A stretch of DNA of 64,000 nucleotides from Ehrlichia japonica (GCF_000632845.1 NZ_CP007474.1:186001-250000), one strand, 5' to 3'; counted from the stretch's first letter, positions 1-9,931 are shown. A program made the numbers and translations. Notes: a model not told the origin generated them from the sequence alone.

Positions 1-599
1 TGTAGTTTACCAAAATAATAATTTTCTGACAAATAGTAATTTCAATTAATGTTTTTTCCTATGTTAAAGCACATAAATAGTTTAGAATATTGTAAAAATT
101 AGTAGTAGTTTTTTTATTTGTATATTTTTAAATGTTATATATAATGAAAAGTTAGGTATTGACTCTGTATTACAATAACGTAATATGTATGGCATTAGTT
201 AGTGGTTCGTATATTTTTTTAATGCTTCTCATGATATGTTGTAGGTTTGTGTGATGCTAGTTAATGGATGTCTATGGTATAGGTTTTGCTTATGATGCGT
301 TATGTATAACATACCATTAGTTAGGTCATAGTAAATGATATGTAGTAGAGTTGAAGGTTATTGCGATTAAATAATTTATGTGTTGTCAAAATAAAAAAGT
401 ATGCTAATTTAGCAAACGTGCCACCATATGTACAAGATTTACTATGTAAATACTTGGAATAGGAAGTTTGCCGTTACTGATCAGTTTGTTTCAAGTACTA
501 TATTATAATGTTAAAGGTTTGTCTATTTATACGTAAGGGTTATATAAAATGCTTGAACAATTAGTAACCTAACTTGATTTTAGTATAGAGAGAGTTTTT
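1..599. other. AT-rich gap upstream of rho
   Basis: No convincing coding region, RNA gene or clear repeat is seen here. The last part must hold the rho promoter and leader. A purine-rich stretch (AGAGAGAG) about 6 bases before the rho ATG is the only likely ribosome binding site. Confidence 0.5.
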
Positions 600-1988
600 A
601 TGTCGGAATCAGAAGATATTGTATTAGATAAAGAAGAGGATAAAGTAGTAGAAGTGGGGGTACAAGAAGAAATAATAGAGGAGAGAACAGATGATCAGGT
701 ATCAGTACAAGAAGTAAAGGTATTGGATTTAAGTGAATTAAAAAAGAAAACTATAGAAGATCTGTTAAAAATAGCAGAAGATCTTGGAGTAGTAAGTAAT
801 GGTAGAATGCTGAAACAAGAGATAATCTTTCACTTGATGAAAAAAGTAGTAAGTGATGGAGGTGCAGCAATAGGAGGAGGGGTAGTAGAAATATTATCTG
901 ATGGTTTTGGATTCTTAAGATCTCCTGAAGCAAATTATGCTGCAAGTGGTGATGATGTATATATTTCTGCAGGACAGATAAAGAAGTTTAATTTAAGAAC
1001 AGGTGATATAGTAAGTGGAGAAATAAGAGCTCCAAGCGAGAAAGAAAGATATTTTACATTAGTAAAAGCACACAGCATAAACTTTACGGATATGGCAAAA
1101 TTACAAAGATATGTGCACTTTGATGATTTAATTCCTCTATATCCAGAAGAAAGAATATTATTAGAATGTAATGATCCTATTAGCTTAAGTAAAAAAGATA
1201 TAAGCATGAGGGTGATAGATATAGTTGCTCCTTTAGGGAAAGGACAGAGAGCCCTGATAGTTGCGCCACCAAGAGCTGGAAAAACAATAATATTACAACA
1301 AATAGCACATTCAATATCTGTGAATCATCCAGATATAGAATTAATAGTTTTACTCATAGGTGAAAGACCAGAAGAAGTTACAGATATGTGTAGATCGGTA
1401 AAAGGCGAAGTAGTAAGCTCTACATTTGATGAACCTGGATATAGACATGTACAGCTTGCAGAAATTGTAATTGAAAAAGCAAAAAGGATGGTAGAACATA
1501 AAAAGAATGTTGTGATATTGCTTGATTCAATTACAAGATTAGCAAGAGCATATAACTCAGTGATACCATCCTCAGGAAAAGTATTAACTGGTGGAGTGGA
1601 TTCTAATGCTTTACAGAGACCAAAAAGATTCTTTGGAGCAGCAAGAAATATAGAGAATGGAGGATCATTAACAATAATAGCGACAGCACTGGTTGAAACT
1701 GGGTCAAAAATGGATGAAGTGATATTTGAAGAGTTCAAAGGAACAGGAAATTGTGAAATAATATTAGACAGAAAAATATCTGATAAAAGAGTATATCCAG
1801 CAATAGACATTTCAAAATCTGGTACAAGAAAAGAAGATATGTTAATAGATAATGTATGTTTGAAGAAAGTATGGTTATTAAGAAGATTGCTATCATCAAT
1901 GGGTTCTGTTGAAGCAATGGAGTTCTTGAGAGATAAATTATCCATAACTAAGGATAATAATGAGTTCTTTGATATGATGAATAGTTGA
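600..1988 (+). CDS. rho: Transcription termination factor Rho
   Basis: ATP-dependent hexameric RNA helicase that ends transcription of untranslated RNA. The 462-residue product starts with an acidic extension (about residues 1-40), then the Rho N-terminal helical domain (about 41-80), then the cold-shock-like RNA-binding domain (about 92-165, containing [14 protein letters not shown]). The RecA-type ATPase core follows, with Walker A APPRAGKT at 222-229, Walker B VVILLDS at about 304-310, and the [21 protein letters not shown] region that matches the secondary RNA-binding loops. Length is within the family range (about 420-480), the excess being the acidic N terminus. The ATG at 600 follows an AGAGAG purine run. 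It stands alone, with a long non-coding gap on either side. Identification is secure. Confidence 0.98.
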   Translation: MSESEDIVLDKEEDKVVEVGVQEEIIEERTDDQVSVQEVKVLDLSELKKKTIEDLLKIAEDLGVVSNGRMLKQEIIFHLMKKVVSDGGAAIGGGVVEILSDGFGFLRSPEANYAASGDDVYISAGQIKKFNLRTGDIVSGEIRAPSEKERYFTLVKAHSINFTDMAKLQRYVHFDDLIPLYPEERILLECNDPISLSKKDISMRVIDIVAPLGKGQRALIVAPPRAGKTIILQQIAHSISVNHPDIELIVLLIGERPEEVTDMCRSVKGEVVSSTFDEPGYRHVQLAEIVIEKAKRMVEHKKNVVILLDSITRLARAYNSVIPSSGKVLTGGVDSNALQRPKRFFGAARNIENGGSLTIIATALVETGSKMDEVIFEEFKGTGNCEIILDRKISDKRVYPAIDISKSGTRKEDMLIDNVCLKKVWLLRRLLSSMGSVEAMEFLRDKLSITKDNNEFFDMMNS

Positions 1989-2214
1989 TCTGTAATATGT
2001 CGGTATGTTAAGTGGAATGTAAGTAAGACTATGTTACAACAATGTAGCTAAAAAGTAAGCCTTGTATATAATTCTGCTATTTCAAATGTTGATTTAATTA
2101 TGCGTTTTTAATACTGTAGTAATAGGTAAAATAAGTAAGACAGTTGTCGAATAAAATTGATACTATAAAAAAAGTTATTTACATTGATAAGAATTTTGTA
2201 ATGTTACTACATGT

Positions 2215-2698
2215 CTTGTTAGTTTAATACTGTATTACGGTTTCATTTAGTTTTTGTGTTAAGTAAAAAGATCTTTCTTTATTGGTGTTAGATGTCGGTT
2301 GTAAAAGCTATGGTATGTGATGGTTGTTTATATTATTACAAAAAGTGCTGGTGTTCAGGCTGGTTTTATTAGTCTAATAATGTATTACGTGCTTCGTTTA
2401 GTTTTTGTGTTAAGTAAAAAGATCTTTCTTTATTGGTGTTAGATGTTGGCTGTAAAAGCTATGGTATATAATAGTTGTTATATTATTACAAAAAGTGTTG
2501 GTGTTCAGGCTGGTTTTATTAGTCTAATAATGTATCACGTGCTTCGTTTAGTTTTTGTGTTAAGTAAGAAGATCTTTCTTTATTGGTGTTGGATGTTGGC
2601 TGTAAAAGCTATGGTATGTAATAGTTGGGTTTATATTATTACAAAAGTTCTGGTGTTCAGGCTGGTTTTATTAGTCTAATAATGTATCACGTGCTGCG
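2215..2698. repeat. Tandem repeat of ~150 bp, three copies plus parental gene end
   Basis: The landmark TTTAGTTTTTGTG recurs at 2246, 2397, 2547 and 2699, a spacing of 151, 150 and 152 bases. The copy at 2699 is the true 3' end of the minus-strand J-protein gene and its stop codon. The three copies further downstream of that gene are near-identical to each other and slightly diverged from the parent. Any open frame across the repeats on the plus strand is a by-product of the repetition. Confidence 0.95.
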
Positions 2699-3063
2699 TT
2701 TAGTTTTTGTGCTAAGTAAGGTGATCCTCCCTTATCTGGATGTATAGATTTCATTAATTTATGATAAGCTGCGTTGATCTGTTCTTGAGTTGCATTTTTT
2801 TCTAACCCTAGTATTTCTAGTGCTTCTTCCTTAGATAGGCTACTGCTTGTACTTTTTGAATGATTATACGTGTTTACTTCATTCATTACTTTATTCAAAG
2901 TGGAAGCCATTATTTCACTCATGCTGATTATGCTATTCCTTTTTAATAGTAGAAATATAAGCAATCCAATAATTGGCAATACAAATATAATGCCTATTAT
3001 AGAGAATATTACTGAAAAGATAAACCACATATAAATGACTTGATTTAAGTAAGGTATGTCCAT
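2671..3063 (-). CDS. Membrane-anchored J-domain protein (Pam18/TIM14-like)
   Basis: A 130-residue protein from the ATG at 3063; an alternative ATG at 3030 gives 119. One long hydrophobic segment (about residues 11-40) is followed by a linker and a C-terminal J-domain (about 79-130) with the HPD motif at 108-110, in HPDKGG. TM plus terminal J-domain is the layout of mitochondrial Pam18/TIM14 and its alphaproteobacterial relatives. A J-domain would stimulate an Hsp70 (DnaK) at the inner membrane; this role is family knowledge. The frame stays open upstream, but only as the antisense of the nifU gene, so the longer start is rejected. It is divergent from nifU, the starts being about 40 bases apart. 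Its 3' end is the source of the downstream 150-bp repeat. Confidence 0.88.
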   Translation of the reverse strand: MDIPYLNQVIYMWFIFSVIFSIIGIIFVLPIIGLLIFLLLKRNSIISMSEIMASTLNKVMNEVNTYNHSKSTSSSLSKEEALEILGLEKNATQEQINAAYHKLMKSIHPDKGGSPYLAQKLNAARDTLLD

Positions 3064-3103
3064 ATTATACAAGTTAAAAGTATTTTTTTGCAAATGGTTT
3101 ATT

Positions 3104-3664
3104 ATGTTTATACAAATCGAGGAAACTCCAAATCCTGATACTTTAAAATTTATGCCAGGTGTTCCTGTTAATAATGGTAAGGTTAGTGAATTTGTTGATA
3201 GTGTTACAGCTGAAAGTTCTCCTCTTGCAACAGCATTGTTCAAAGTTGAATATGTAAGAGGTGTATTTTTTGGAGGTGATTTTGTATCAGTGACTAAATC
3301 TAGTGATATTGAGTGGGATGTTTTGAAACCAGAAGTTCTAACTGTGATTATGGATTTTCTAACACTTAATTCAGATAATGCCACATCAGATTTTGATGAA
3401 GAAGAGATGGAAGAATTTTTCGATGAAAAAGATGTTGAGATGGTTGAGAGGATTAAAGAATTAATAAATAATTATGTGAAACCAGCTGTTATGCAAGATG
3501 GTGGAGATATAAAATTTAAAGGATATAGTAATGGTATTGTTTTTGTAAAATTAAGGGGAGCATGTTCAGGATGTCCAAGTGCTTCAATTACTTTGAAAGA
3601 AGGCATATATAACATGTTGAGTTATTATATTCCGGATATACAAGGTGTAGAAAGTATTCAATAG
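3104..3664 (+). CDS. nfu: NifU/Nfu-type iron-sulfur cluster scaffold protein
   Basis: A 186-residue protein that carries and delivers Fe-S clusters to apo-proteins. Residues 1-87 match the Nfu N-terminal domain (start MFIQIEETPNPDTLKF, typical of the family). Residues about 110-186 are the NifU C-terminal domain with the cluster-binding CSGC at 154-157. An upstream in-frame start at 3056 would add 16 residues before the conserved MFIQ start and run into the divergent J-protein gene, so 3104 is preferred. A very acidic linker (about 96-110) joins the domains. Length and layout equal those of mitochondrial NFU1 and alphaproteobacterial homologues. Confidence 0.95.
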   Translation: MFIQIEETPNPDTLKFMPGVPVNNGKVSEFVDSVTAESSPLATALFKVEYVRGVFFGGDFVSVTKSSDIEWDVLKPEVLTVIMDFLTLNSDNATSDFDEEEMEEFFDEKDVEMVERIKELINNYVKPAVMQDGGDIKFKGYSNGIVFVKLRGACSGCPSASITLKEGIYNMLSYYIPDIQGVESIQ

Positions 3665-4110
3665 GTAAAGTTTATATATAAGAAATGTTTGGTTCTGTTA
3701 ACAAGAACTTGATCAGACGTTAGCTATTTTTTATTGTTATCATAAATCTTAAGTGTTTTACTTTAGCATGTGCTAGAGTTCATGCGTAGAAACTTTTGTT
3801 CTATTTACAATAGCTTGAAGAGATTAGTGCTTGTTTATATATTGAGAGAATACTTCTTAAGTGTTTTGTGTTTGATATGTAAGTAAGGTTTATATATGGA
3901 AACATTTGATTTGTTGATCATAGCTTACTTTATCCAGTGATTTATCTATGTTTATTCTTGTAGAAAAAAATACTTCATTAAATATTTTTGTGAAGTATGT
4001 AGGTAAATCCTATATGTATAGCACTTTATTATAGTAACTTGTCAATAATTGGTTGATTTTATTACTATAAAAATACTGTGTCAAATATTTTGAGTGCAGT
4101 GTAAAAAGTA
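3662..4110. repeat. Degenerate ~115-bp tandem repeat after nfu
   Basis: Four related but strongly diverged blocks can be lined up by eye. They start near 3662, 3779, 3879 and 3999, each beginning with a GTAGGTAAA/GTAAGTAAGG-like word. A TTTGTT..TTAACAATAGCTTG-like core and a TTAAGTGTTTT/AAATATTTT tail follow. No open frame spans them. The rest of the gap to 4368 shows nothing recognisable. Confidence 0.55.
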
Positions 4111-4368
4111 TGTTGTATTGAGGTGGAAGCAATATTAAAAATTTTTTGTGTTGTATCTACTATACTGACTTGAATGTATTCTTGGTGAGAGAATATTATA
4201 TCGAGTTTTATAGTAAGATATGTTGTCATAGATTTATAGTTATTGCTGGTAATGTTGAAAATATGGCCTTTGAGGCATTATAAGTAATGTTATCTACAGG
4301 TATTATATAACATTTACATGTACCTTTATAGTATGGTTATACAATCAATTTAATAACTACATTTTTTG

Positions 4369-5775
4369 CTAGATACTAGGGCTGAAATGAGTATGTGTAG
4401 ATTTTATAGCAGATGTTGAATCAATAGACGTAGAACTTGTTGAGGGAATTGAAAGAGTTTCAAGTGTGTGTTTTTTTTTATTGTGTATTACCTTTCTTAT
4501 CGTGTTCTTGAGTGATTTTGGGGCTTTTTTTGCAATGTGCTTGGTGTATCCTAAAACTTTTTTTGTTTTTTTTATAATATTACTTTTATGTGGTTTATTG
4601 TTCTCTGTTCTCTGTTCTCTTTCTATGTATGAGTTATCTGGTAGATGTTGTCTTTTTGTGTTTCTGATGTGGTGTGTAGCATGTTCATATTTTGTATAAA
4701 GCTTTATATTTTTAACAAACTCTTTAGTAGTCATTATGTTTTGTGTACATGGTTCCATGTCATTTAGTGATCTTATTAATATCTTGATATCTTTATAGGA
4801 TGGATTCCAAGATATGTTGGTGTCTTGGCGTGTTACTTTTAATTGTTTAAAGAAAAACACAGTATCACCATAAGCTACACTTTCTGTAAATGCATATTCT
4901 ATTTGTTTTAGGATCTCAATTTTTTTCATAATTCTTGGTTTTATAATGTAAGTATGGATAATTTGATTAATCTTATTAATTATGGAATACCATGGATATC
5001 GGTATCTTAAAAATTTTTCTATTCTATTTTGGTAATCTTTTAATTTTATTCTTGTATGAAGAAATTTGCTCTGTATTGAAAAAACAATGTGTTGCCTAGG
5101 AAAAAGGTTAAGTGCTGTTTTTAAATTTATAGGTGGTATTTTCATTATGTGTTGGTATAAATATCTGATTTTTTGAGATATTGGGGCATTAGGGGAATCT
5201 TTACTATGCATTTTAGTTATTCCGTGGCATGCTACTAATAAAGTTGCATCTGGATTATTCATAGCCGAGGTTATTTCGCTTGTTATTTCCCTTGTATATC
5301 TGATTAGATTTAAAGTATTAACTGCTTGTGATTGAAACAACTTCTTTAATTCTGGGTTTACATCTGACTTGAGAATTATTTTCCTAAATTTATTGAAAAG
5401 TGTATTTTTGATTTGTTGATTAGGGTGTATGTTTTTTAATTTGTTAAATAATTTATTTAATATTATATCGATAATTTTTTGATCTTCAGGAGATATTATT
5501 ATTCTATCTGAGATTTTATATATTAGTTCCTTGAGCCATAGTTTTAGTAATAGGCTGGCTTTTTTGTCTTGTATATTTGTATGAGCTTGATTGGTATAAG
5601 ATTGTATAATACTGTAGTAGCGATAGTTCTCATTGTTGATTGTAGGAACATCACAAATTTGTGGCACTATGACTAGTAGTAGATTTAAAGGGTTGGTTGA
5701 TAATATTTCTAATATTTTATCCCTTGATTCTAAATATGTGCTGTATTTCTCAGAACTTTGTTTCTTTTGGTACAT
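4369..5775 (-). CDS. Uncharacterised 468-residue protein, Ser/Thr-rich tail
   Basis: I do not recognise this protein. It is 468 residues, lysine-, isoleucine- and asparagine-rich, with no signal peptide and no clear membrane segment. A long helical-looking body (about 1-370) is followed by a strongly basic stretch (about 385-440, many KK, HK and RK pairs). The C terminus is Ser/Thr-rich, with PSTSSTSIDSTS near 450, ending FSPSI. The ATG at 5775 is the first of an uninterrupted frame, and the long intact frame in AT-rich DNA shows it is maintained. It stands alone between long gaps. An orphan with a basic, hydroxyl-rich tail in an Ehrlichia could be a type IV secretion substrate. That is only inference. 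Confidence 0.8.
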   Translation of the reverse strand: MYQKKQSSEKYSTYLESRDKILEILSTNPLNLLLVIVPQICDVPTINNENYRYYSIIQSYTNQAHTNIQDKKASLLLKLWLKELIYKISDRIIISPEDQKIIDIILNKLFNKLKNIHPNQQIKNTLFNKFRKIILKSDVNPELKKLFQSQAVNTLNLIRYTREITSEITSAMNNPDATLLVACHGITKMHSKDSPNAPISQKIRYLYQHIMKIPPINLKTALNLFPRQHIVFSIQSKFLHTRIKLKDYQNRIEKFLRYRYPWYSIINKINQIIHTYIIKPRIMKKIEILKQIEYAFTESVAYGDTVFFFKQLKVTRQDTNISWNPSYKDIKILIRSLNDMEPCTQNIMTTKEFVKNIKLYTKYEHATHHIRNTKRQHLPDNSYIEREQRTENNKPHKSNIIKKTKKVLGYTKHIAKKAPKSLKNTIRKVIHNKKKHTLETLSIPSTSSTSIDSTSAIKSTHTHFSPSI

Positions 5776-6051
5776 TGTTTGTCATCATAAATACATATGA
5801 ATTATCTAATACCATAAATTAATTTATTTTTAAAATTATATTTTTAATGGCATAAATATATTAACTTGTTATACATAGTAAAAAATTTATTTATATTATC
5901 AAATCGTGATGCCATTTAAATATTGAATAAATAGCAATTAAAAAATACTGCTATAAATTTTTGAAATGATATTTTTTTAATATAATTTAGTGATAAAGTA
6001 TATTGTGAAATAGATTTTTGCGATTTTGAAAATTTGAATATAGGTAGCGTA

Positions 6052-6258
6052 TTGATTACTATTGTTATTAATCAAAAAAAAATGTTATTTGAGTCAAGGC
6101 TGACGCTCAGTGAGATTTTAAATGAATGCGGCTATAATACTGACTTACCATTTGCTGTGGCAGTAAATAAAAGTTTGGTGGTAAGAGATAAATATAACAG
6201 TACTTACTTAAATAATGGAGATATTGTTGATATAGTGTATCCTATGCAAGGTGGATAA
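6052..6258 (+). CDS. thiS: Sulfur carrier protein ThiS
   Basis: A 68-residue ubiquitin-fold sulfur carrier ending in the required Gly-Gly (MQGG). The C-terminal glycine is adenylated and thiocarboxylated to feed sulfur into thiazole synthesis by ThiG. The beta-grasp pattern fits ThiS: ITIVINQKK, then LTLSEILNECG, AVAVNKSLVVRD and NGDIVDIV. No ATG lies at the family start position. A TTG at 6052 puts the first strand at the N terminus, and a TTG at 6034 would add 6 residues. It lies about 135 bases before thiG on the same strand, probably in one transcript. Confidence 0.9.
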   Translation: MITIVINQKKMLFESRLTLSEILNECGYNTDLPFAVAVNKSLVVRDKYNSTYLNNGDIVDIVYPMQGG

Positions 6259-6394
6259 ATTAAAACTTGGTATTGTTGGGATTTGATACGATAGAGTATC
6301 TGTATACTTTGTTTGATAAAACATGGTGGGGTGATTTTAGTATATACGTCACTGAGTTAAAAATTTATTGGTATTAAATAAGAATTTAGAATGT

Positions 6395-7180
6395 ATGTTG
6401 AATTTGTATGATATATTGTTGAAAAGCAGGTTACTATTAGGCTCTGCTATGTATCCATCTCCTGCTATTTTATATGAATCAATTCAGCTTTCTGGTACTG
6501 AGGTGGTAACAGTATCCTTGTCTAGACAAATGCCCTCTGAAAATGGTGGTAGTGATTTTTGGAATATAATTAAAAAAAGTGGATGTCATATTTTACCTAA
6601 TACTGCTGGATGTTGTACAGTGAATGATGCGGTATTGATGTCTCAGATGGCAAGAGAGATTTTTGGTACTAATTGGGTTAAGTTAGAGCTGATAGGGGAT
6701 GAGTATACTCTATATCCAGATTTAGTCTTATTATGTGAAGCAACAAAAGAATTAATTAGTCAGGGATTTGAGGTGTTTCCTTATTGTACAGATGATTTAG
6801 TTGTTTGTAAGAGATTAATAAATTATGGATGTCGTGTATTAATGCCAGGAGTGGCTCCAATAGGTTCTGGATGTGGTGTACTTAATATGTATAATTTAAA
6901 ATTATTAAGGAATAGGTTTCCGGACATAACAATTATAGCTGATGCCGGTATAGGTAGGCCATCTGATGCAGCCATGATAATGGAAATTGGCTTTGATGCT
7001 GTACTTCTTAATACTGCTATTGCAAGGTCTGTTATTCCTCAAGATATGTCTCGTGCTTTCAAATATGCTGTAGAAGCTGGCCATATAGCTTATAATGCTG
7101 GTATTATACATAAGAAAGATTTTGCTGTATCTAGTACACCACTGATTGATACACCTTTTTGGTATAATACTTCTAGTTAA
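6395..7180 (+). CDS. thiG: Thiazole synthase ThiG
   Basis: Forms the thiazole phosphate of thiamine from 1-deoxy-xylulose 5-phosphate, a glycine-derived imine and ThiS thiocarboxylate. The 261-residue TIM barrel has the segment VKLELIGD, which holds the lysine expected to form the Schiff base, followed by YPD. Also present are MPGVAPIGSG and the phosphate-binding AGIGRPSDA..MEIGFDAVLLNTAIA. The ATG at 6395 starts the family-typical MLNLYDILLKSRLLLGS; a TTG 27 bases upstream is unlikely. Its pairing with thiS supports both calls. Confidence 0.95.
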   Translation: MLNLYDILLKSRLLLGSAMYPSPAILYESIQLSGTEVVTVSLSRQMPSENGGSDFWNIIKKSGCHILPNTAGCCTVNDAVLMSQMAREIFGTNWVKLELIGDEYTLYPDLVLLCEATKELISQGFEVFPYCTDDLVVCKRLINYGCRVLMPGVAPIGSGCGVLNMYNLKLLRNRFPDITIIADAGIGRPSDAAMIMEIGFDAVLLNTAIARSVIPQDMSRAFKYAVEAGHIAYNAGIIHKKDFAVSSTPLIDTPFWYNTSS

Positions 7181-7538
7181 ATGCTGTTGATTGAAATTTT
7201 TTGGTTGCATATCTATTATATTCATAAGGAAAAAAGTGCTTTGTTGAGTGGTGAATAGATATTCTCAAATATTTCTTACTGAAATTTCTAAAATATATGT
7301 ATGAGAAAGACAGACATATAACGTTATTATAATGCTGATCTTCTAGAAAGATTTGCTGTAATTAGTGTAACCACTTTTTTAATTATATATTTTTGCCATA
7401 TCCTCCAAGTTAATACATGTCTAAAAAATTTCACGGATGTTTTATTGTATAATGTTATAGTTTTAAAAAATGTATTGCTGAATTGATTTTGGACCCATAG
7501 AAAATTAATGAACTTGGTATTATTGATTGAATACGTTT
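7181..7538. other. Non-coding gap between thiG and the 102-bp repeat
   Basis: AT-rich, stops in all frames, no RNA gene seen. It separates the convergent thiG and DUF2628-like genes. No convincing intrinsic terminator was found. Confidence 0.4.
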
Positions 7539-7946
7539 TGTATAATGTTTTATGATTAATATGAACTCATGTGTGTGTAGGGCTTATCTCTTAAATTTTA
7601 GTTTTGCAAGAACAGGCTTTCTGCAAATATTATATCATGTTGTATAATGTTTTATGATTAACATGAACTCATGTGTGTGTAGGGCTTATCTCTTAAATCT
7701 TAGTTTTGCAAGAACAGGCTTTCTGCAAATATTATATCATGTTGTATAATGTTTTATGATTAACATGAACTCATGTGTGTGTAGGGCTTATCTCTTAAAT
7801 CTTAGTTTTGAAAGAACAGGCTTTCTGCAAATATTATATCATGTTGTATAATGTTTTATGATTAACATGAACTCATGTGTGTGTGGGGCTTATCTCTTAA
7901 ATTTTAGTTTTGCAGAGAGTAGGCTTTCTGCAAATATTATATCATG
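7539..7946. repeat. Exact-period 102-bp tandem repeat, four copies
   Basis: The word TGTATAATGTTTTATGATTAA begins at 7539, 7641, 7743 and 7845, a period of exactly 102 bases. Copies differ by only a few substitutions (AACATG/AATATG, GCAAG/GAAAG, GTAGG/GGGG). The fourth copy contains the last ~18 codons and stop of the minus-strand gene that ends at 7890. The other three lie downstream of that gene. Low divergence implies recent expansion. Confidence 0.97.
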
Positions 7947-8252
7947 TATCCTGTATCCCATGTTTTTCAATTTTGCTTGATACCAATCAGGGTAGGATAA
8001 CGCCATATAGAATATGTATAACAGATTAATTGATAAATAAGTGGGGAAACTAATAAAATTTAGCATGTGATACATTATGTAGATTCCAGTAAATACGGAA
8101 ATTGAGATGAATGATAAAAGCCACAGTTTATTATAGAGTGTAAAAAAAACTGAGAATATAAATGCCATGAATGAAAATCTATCTTGTACAAACACTATGC
8201 TATCTGAAGTATTAATTTTTTTTTGGTGTTTATATATAATGAAAGATTGCAT
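7890..8252 (-). CDS. DUF2628-like small membrane protein
   Basis: A 120-residue protein. An N-terminal stretch (VFVQDRFSFMAFIFSVFFTLYNKLWLL) is followed by two or three hydrophobic segments over about residues 28-85. The C terminus reads KLKNMGYRIHDIIFAES. This order matches the DUF2628 family as I remember it: a short soluble start, 'F..AF.FG..W.LY..LW', hydrophobic segments, then an RGY..-like end. Function is unknown. The ATG at 8252 is the first in frame. Its last residues lie inside the 102-bp repeat, so copy-number change could alter the gene's 3' untranslated region but not the protein. Confidence 0.75.
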   Translation of the reverse strand: MQSFIIYKHQKKINTSDSIVFVQDRFSFMAFIFSVFFTLYNKLWLLSFISISVFTGIYIMYHMLNFISFPTYLSINLLYIFYMALSYPDWYQAKLKNMGYRIHDIIFAESLLSAKLKFKR

Positions 8253-8599
8253 ATAGAATATGTAATTTACTATTATACATTTAATATTATGATTAAAATG
8301 GCAGTTAGTAAACTTAAAAGTAGTGCAAGTGCTTTTTAAAGTTAGTAGTTCTAGTGATAAGGTTTTTATGTACGACCATATGAAAAACTATATGACAAAT
8401 GTTATCTAAAATTTGATTATCAAGGTGATATTTAGTTTTAAGCGTTAATTTCCTACTATATAAATTTTTTGAGCATTGAATATTAGTTTAATATATAGCA
8501 TTATCTGAATAGTATTAGTTACTTGATTGAGTCAGTAAAGCATAATTCTTATGCATGGTATTAATATTGTGTAATATTGAAAACTAGGAGATCTTGATT
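8253..8599. other. Non-coding gap, divergent promoters expected
   Basis: Separates the divergent DUF2628-like gene and gltX, so it must carry both promoters. No RNA gene or repeat is seen. The gltX ribosome binding site AGGAG is at 8586-8590. Confidence 0.4.
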
Positions 8600-9931
8600 A
8601 TGATTACACGTTTTGCTCCAAGTCCGACAGGTTATCTTCATGTTGGGAATGTTAGAACAGCTTTAATCTGTTGGTTATATGCTCGTAAACGAAATGGTAG
8701 ATTTTTATTGAGGTTTGATGATACTGATGTTCAAAGATCAAAAGACGAGTATATAAAAGAAATAAATAATGATTTGCTATGGTTAAATATAGATTGGGAT
8801 TCTAGTTTTAGGCAATCTTCTAGGTTCGGTCGTTATGAAGATGTCTTTAGTTATCTATTAAAGGAAGGCTTTATATATCCTTGTTATGAAACTAAGGAAG
8901 AGTTAGAGTTTAAAAGAAAAATGAAGTTAAAGTCAGGATTACCACCTATCTATGATAGGAATGCATTAAATTTAACTCAAGCAGAGAAGAATAAATATTT
9001 TGGAAGAGCGCCGTACTTTAGGTTTAAAATAGACCAAGACCGATTAATAAGTTGGAATGATGAAATACGTGGGAAAGTATCATTCGACTCAGAAAATATT
9101 AGTGATCCAATTATTAGGAGAGCTGATGGAACATATACTTACATGTTGCCATCTATAATAGATGATATGGATTTTAATGTTACTCATATAATTCGAGGAG
9201 AAGATCATATAAGTAATACAGCAGTTCAAATACACATGTTACATGCTTTAGGGGCTAGTATCCCTATGTTTTCACATTTATCTTTACTATACTCTGACGA
9301 TAATAAAATATCTAAAAGGATTGGTGGTTCTAGTGTAAAAGATATGCAATCTTATGGATTAGAACCCATGGCTATTAATAGTTATTTTGCTAAAATAGGG
9401 ACTTCTAATCCAGTAAGTGTACATACAAGAATGCTTGAACTGGTAGATTCTTTTGATATTACTACTTTTAATCAGGCTCCGACTAAATTTAATATGGATG
9501 ATATATTGAAGTTAAATCCTAAAGTATTACATAGTATGTCTTTTGACGATGTTGAAAATAGGTTACGACTGTTAAATATAACTTCTTCAGACTTTTGGCA
9601 TTTTGTTTGTGGAAATATAGAGAAGTTCTCTGATGTTGAGCAATGGGTAAAAGTTTGTAGTAAAGACATGGTCCCTGTTGTTAGAGAAGATGATAGAGAT
9701 TTTATAATGTTAGCACTAAATATGCTACCTCAAGGGGAAGTTTATGGTAATACTTGGAACACATGGATTTCTAATATAAAGCAGCATACTGATCGTAGAG
9801 CTAAAAATTTATTTGTTCCTTTGCGATTAGCGTTGACTGGATTATCTACAGGTCCAGAACTTGCTAGATTATTACCTTTAATTGGTAGAACGGAGATTGT
9901 ACGTAGGCTTAGTTATTCTGTAACGCAATAA
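8600..9931 (+). CDS. gltX: Glutamyl-tRNA synthetase
   Basis: Class I synthetase of 443 residues that charges tRNA-Glu. In Rickettsiales with two copies, one may charge tRNA-Gln for later amidation. The HIGH-type signature is HVGN at 14-17 after RFAPSPTGYL. The KMSKS-type signature is KISKR at 236-240. The glutamate-recognition region RFDDTDVQRSK is present. The ATG at 8600 is chosen over a TTG at 8594 because AGGAG ends 9 bases upstream of it. Length is within the range of the shorter alphaproteobacterial GltX forms. Which of two possible paralogues this is cannot be told from the window. Confidence 0.96.
   Translation: MITRFAPSPTGYLHVGNVRTALICWLYARKRNGRFLLRFDDTDVQRSKDEYIKEINNDLLWLNIDWDSSFRQSSRFGRYEDVFSYLLKEGFIYPCYETKEELEFKRKMKLKSGLPPIYDRNALNLTQAEKNKYFGRAPYFRFKIDQDRLISWNDEIRGKVSFDSENISDPIIRRADGTYTYMLPSIIDDMDFNVTHIIRGEDHISNTAVQIHMLHALGASIPMFSHLSLLYSDDNKISKRIGGSSVKDMQSYGLEPMAINSYFAKIGTSNPVSVHTRMLELVDSFDITTFNQAPTKFNMDDILKLNPKVLHSMSFDDVENRLRLLNITSSDFWHFVCGNIEKFSDVEQWVKVCSKDMVPVVREDDRDFIMLALNMLPQGEVYGNTWNTWISNIKQHTDRRAKNLFVPLRLALTGLSTGPELARLLPLIGRTEIVRRLSYSVTQ

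Noticed and set aside
1325..1945. 206-codon minus-strand frame inside rho
   Set aside because: Antisense shadow of a highly conserved gene.
2443..2679. 78-codon plus-strand frame in the 150-bp repeat
   Set aside because: It is internally repetitive only because the DNA is repeated, and it overlaps the copied tail of the minus-strand J-protein gene. No ribosome site or similarity.
3064..3384. N-terminal extension of the J-protein to 237 residues
   Set aside because: The extension is the antisense of nfu coding sequence. The conserved part starts at 3063.
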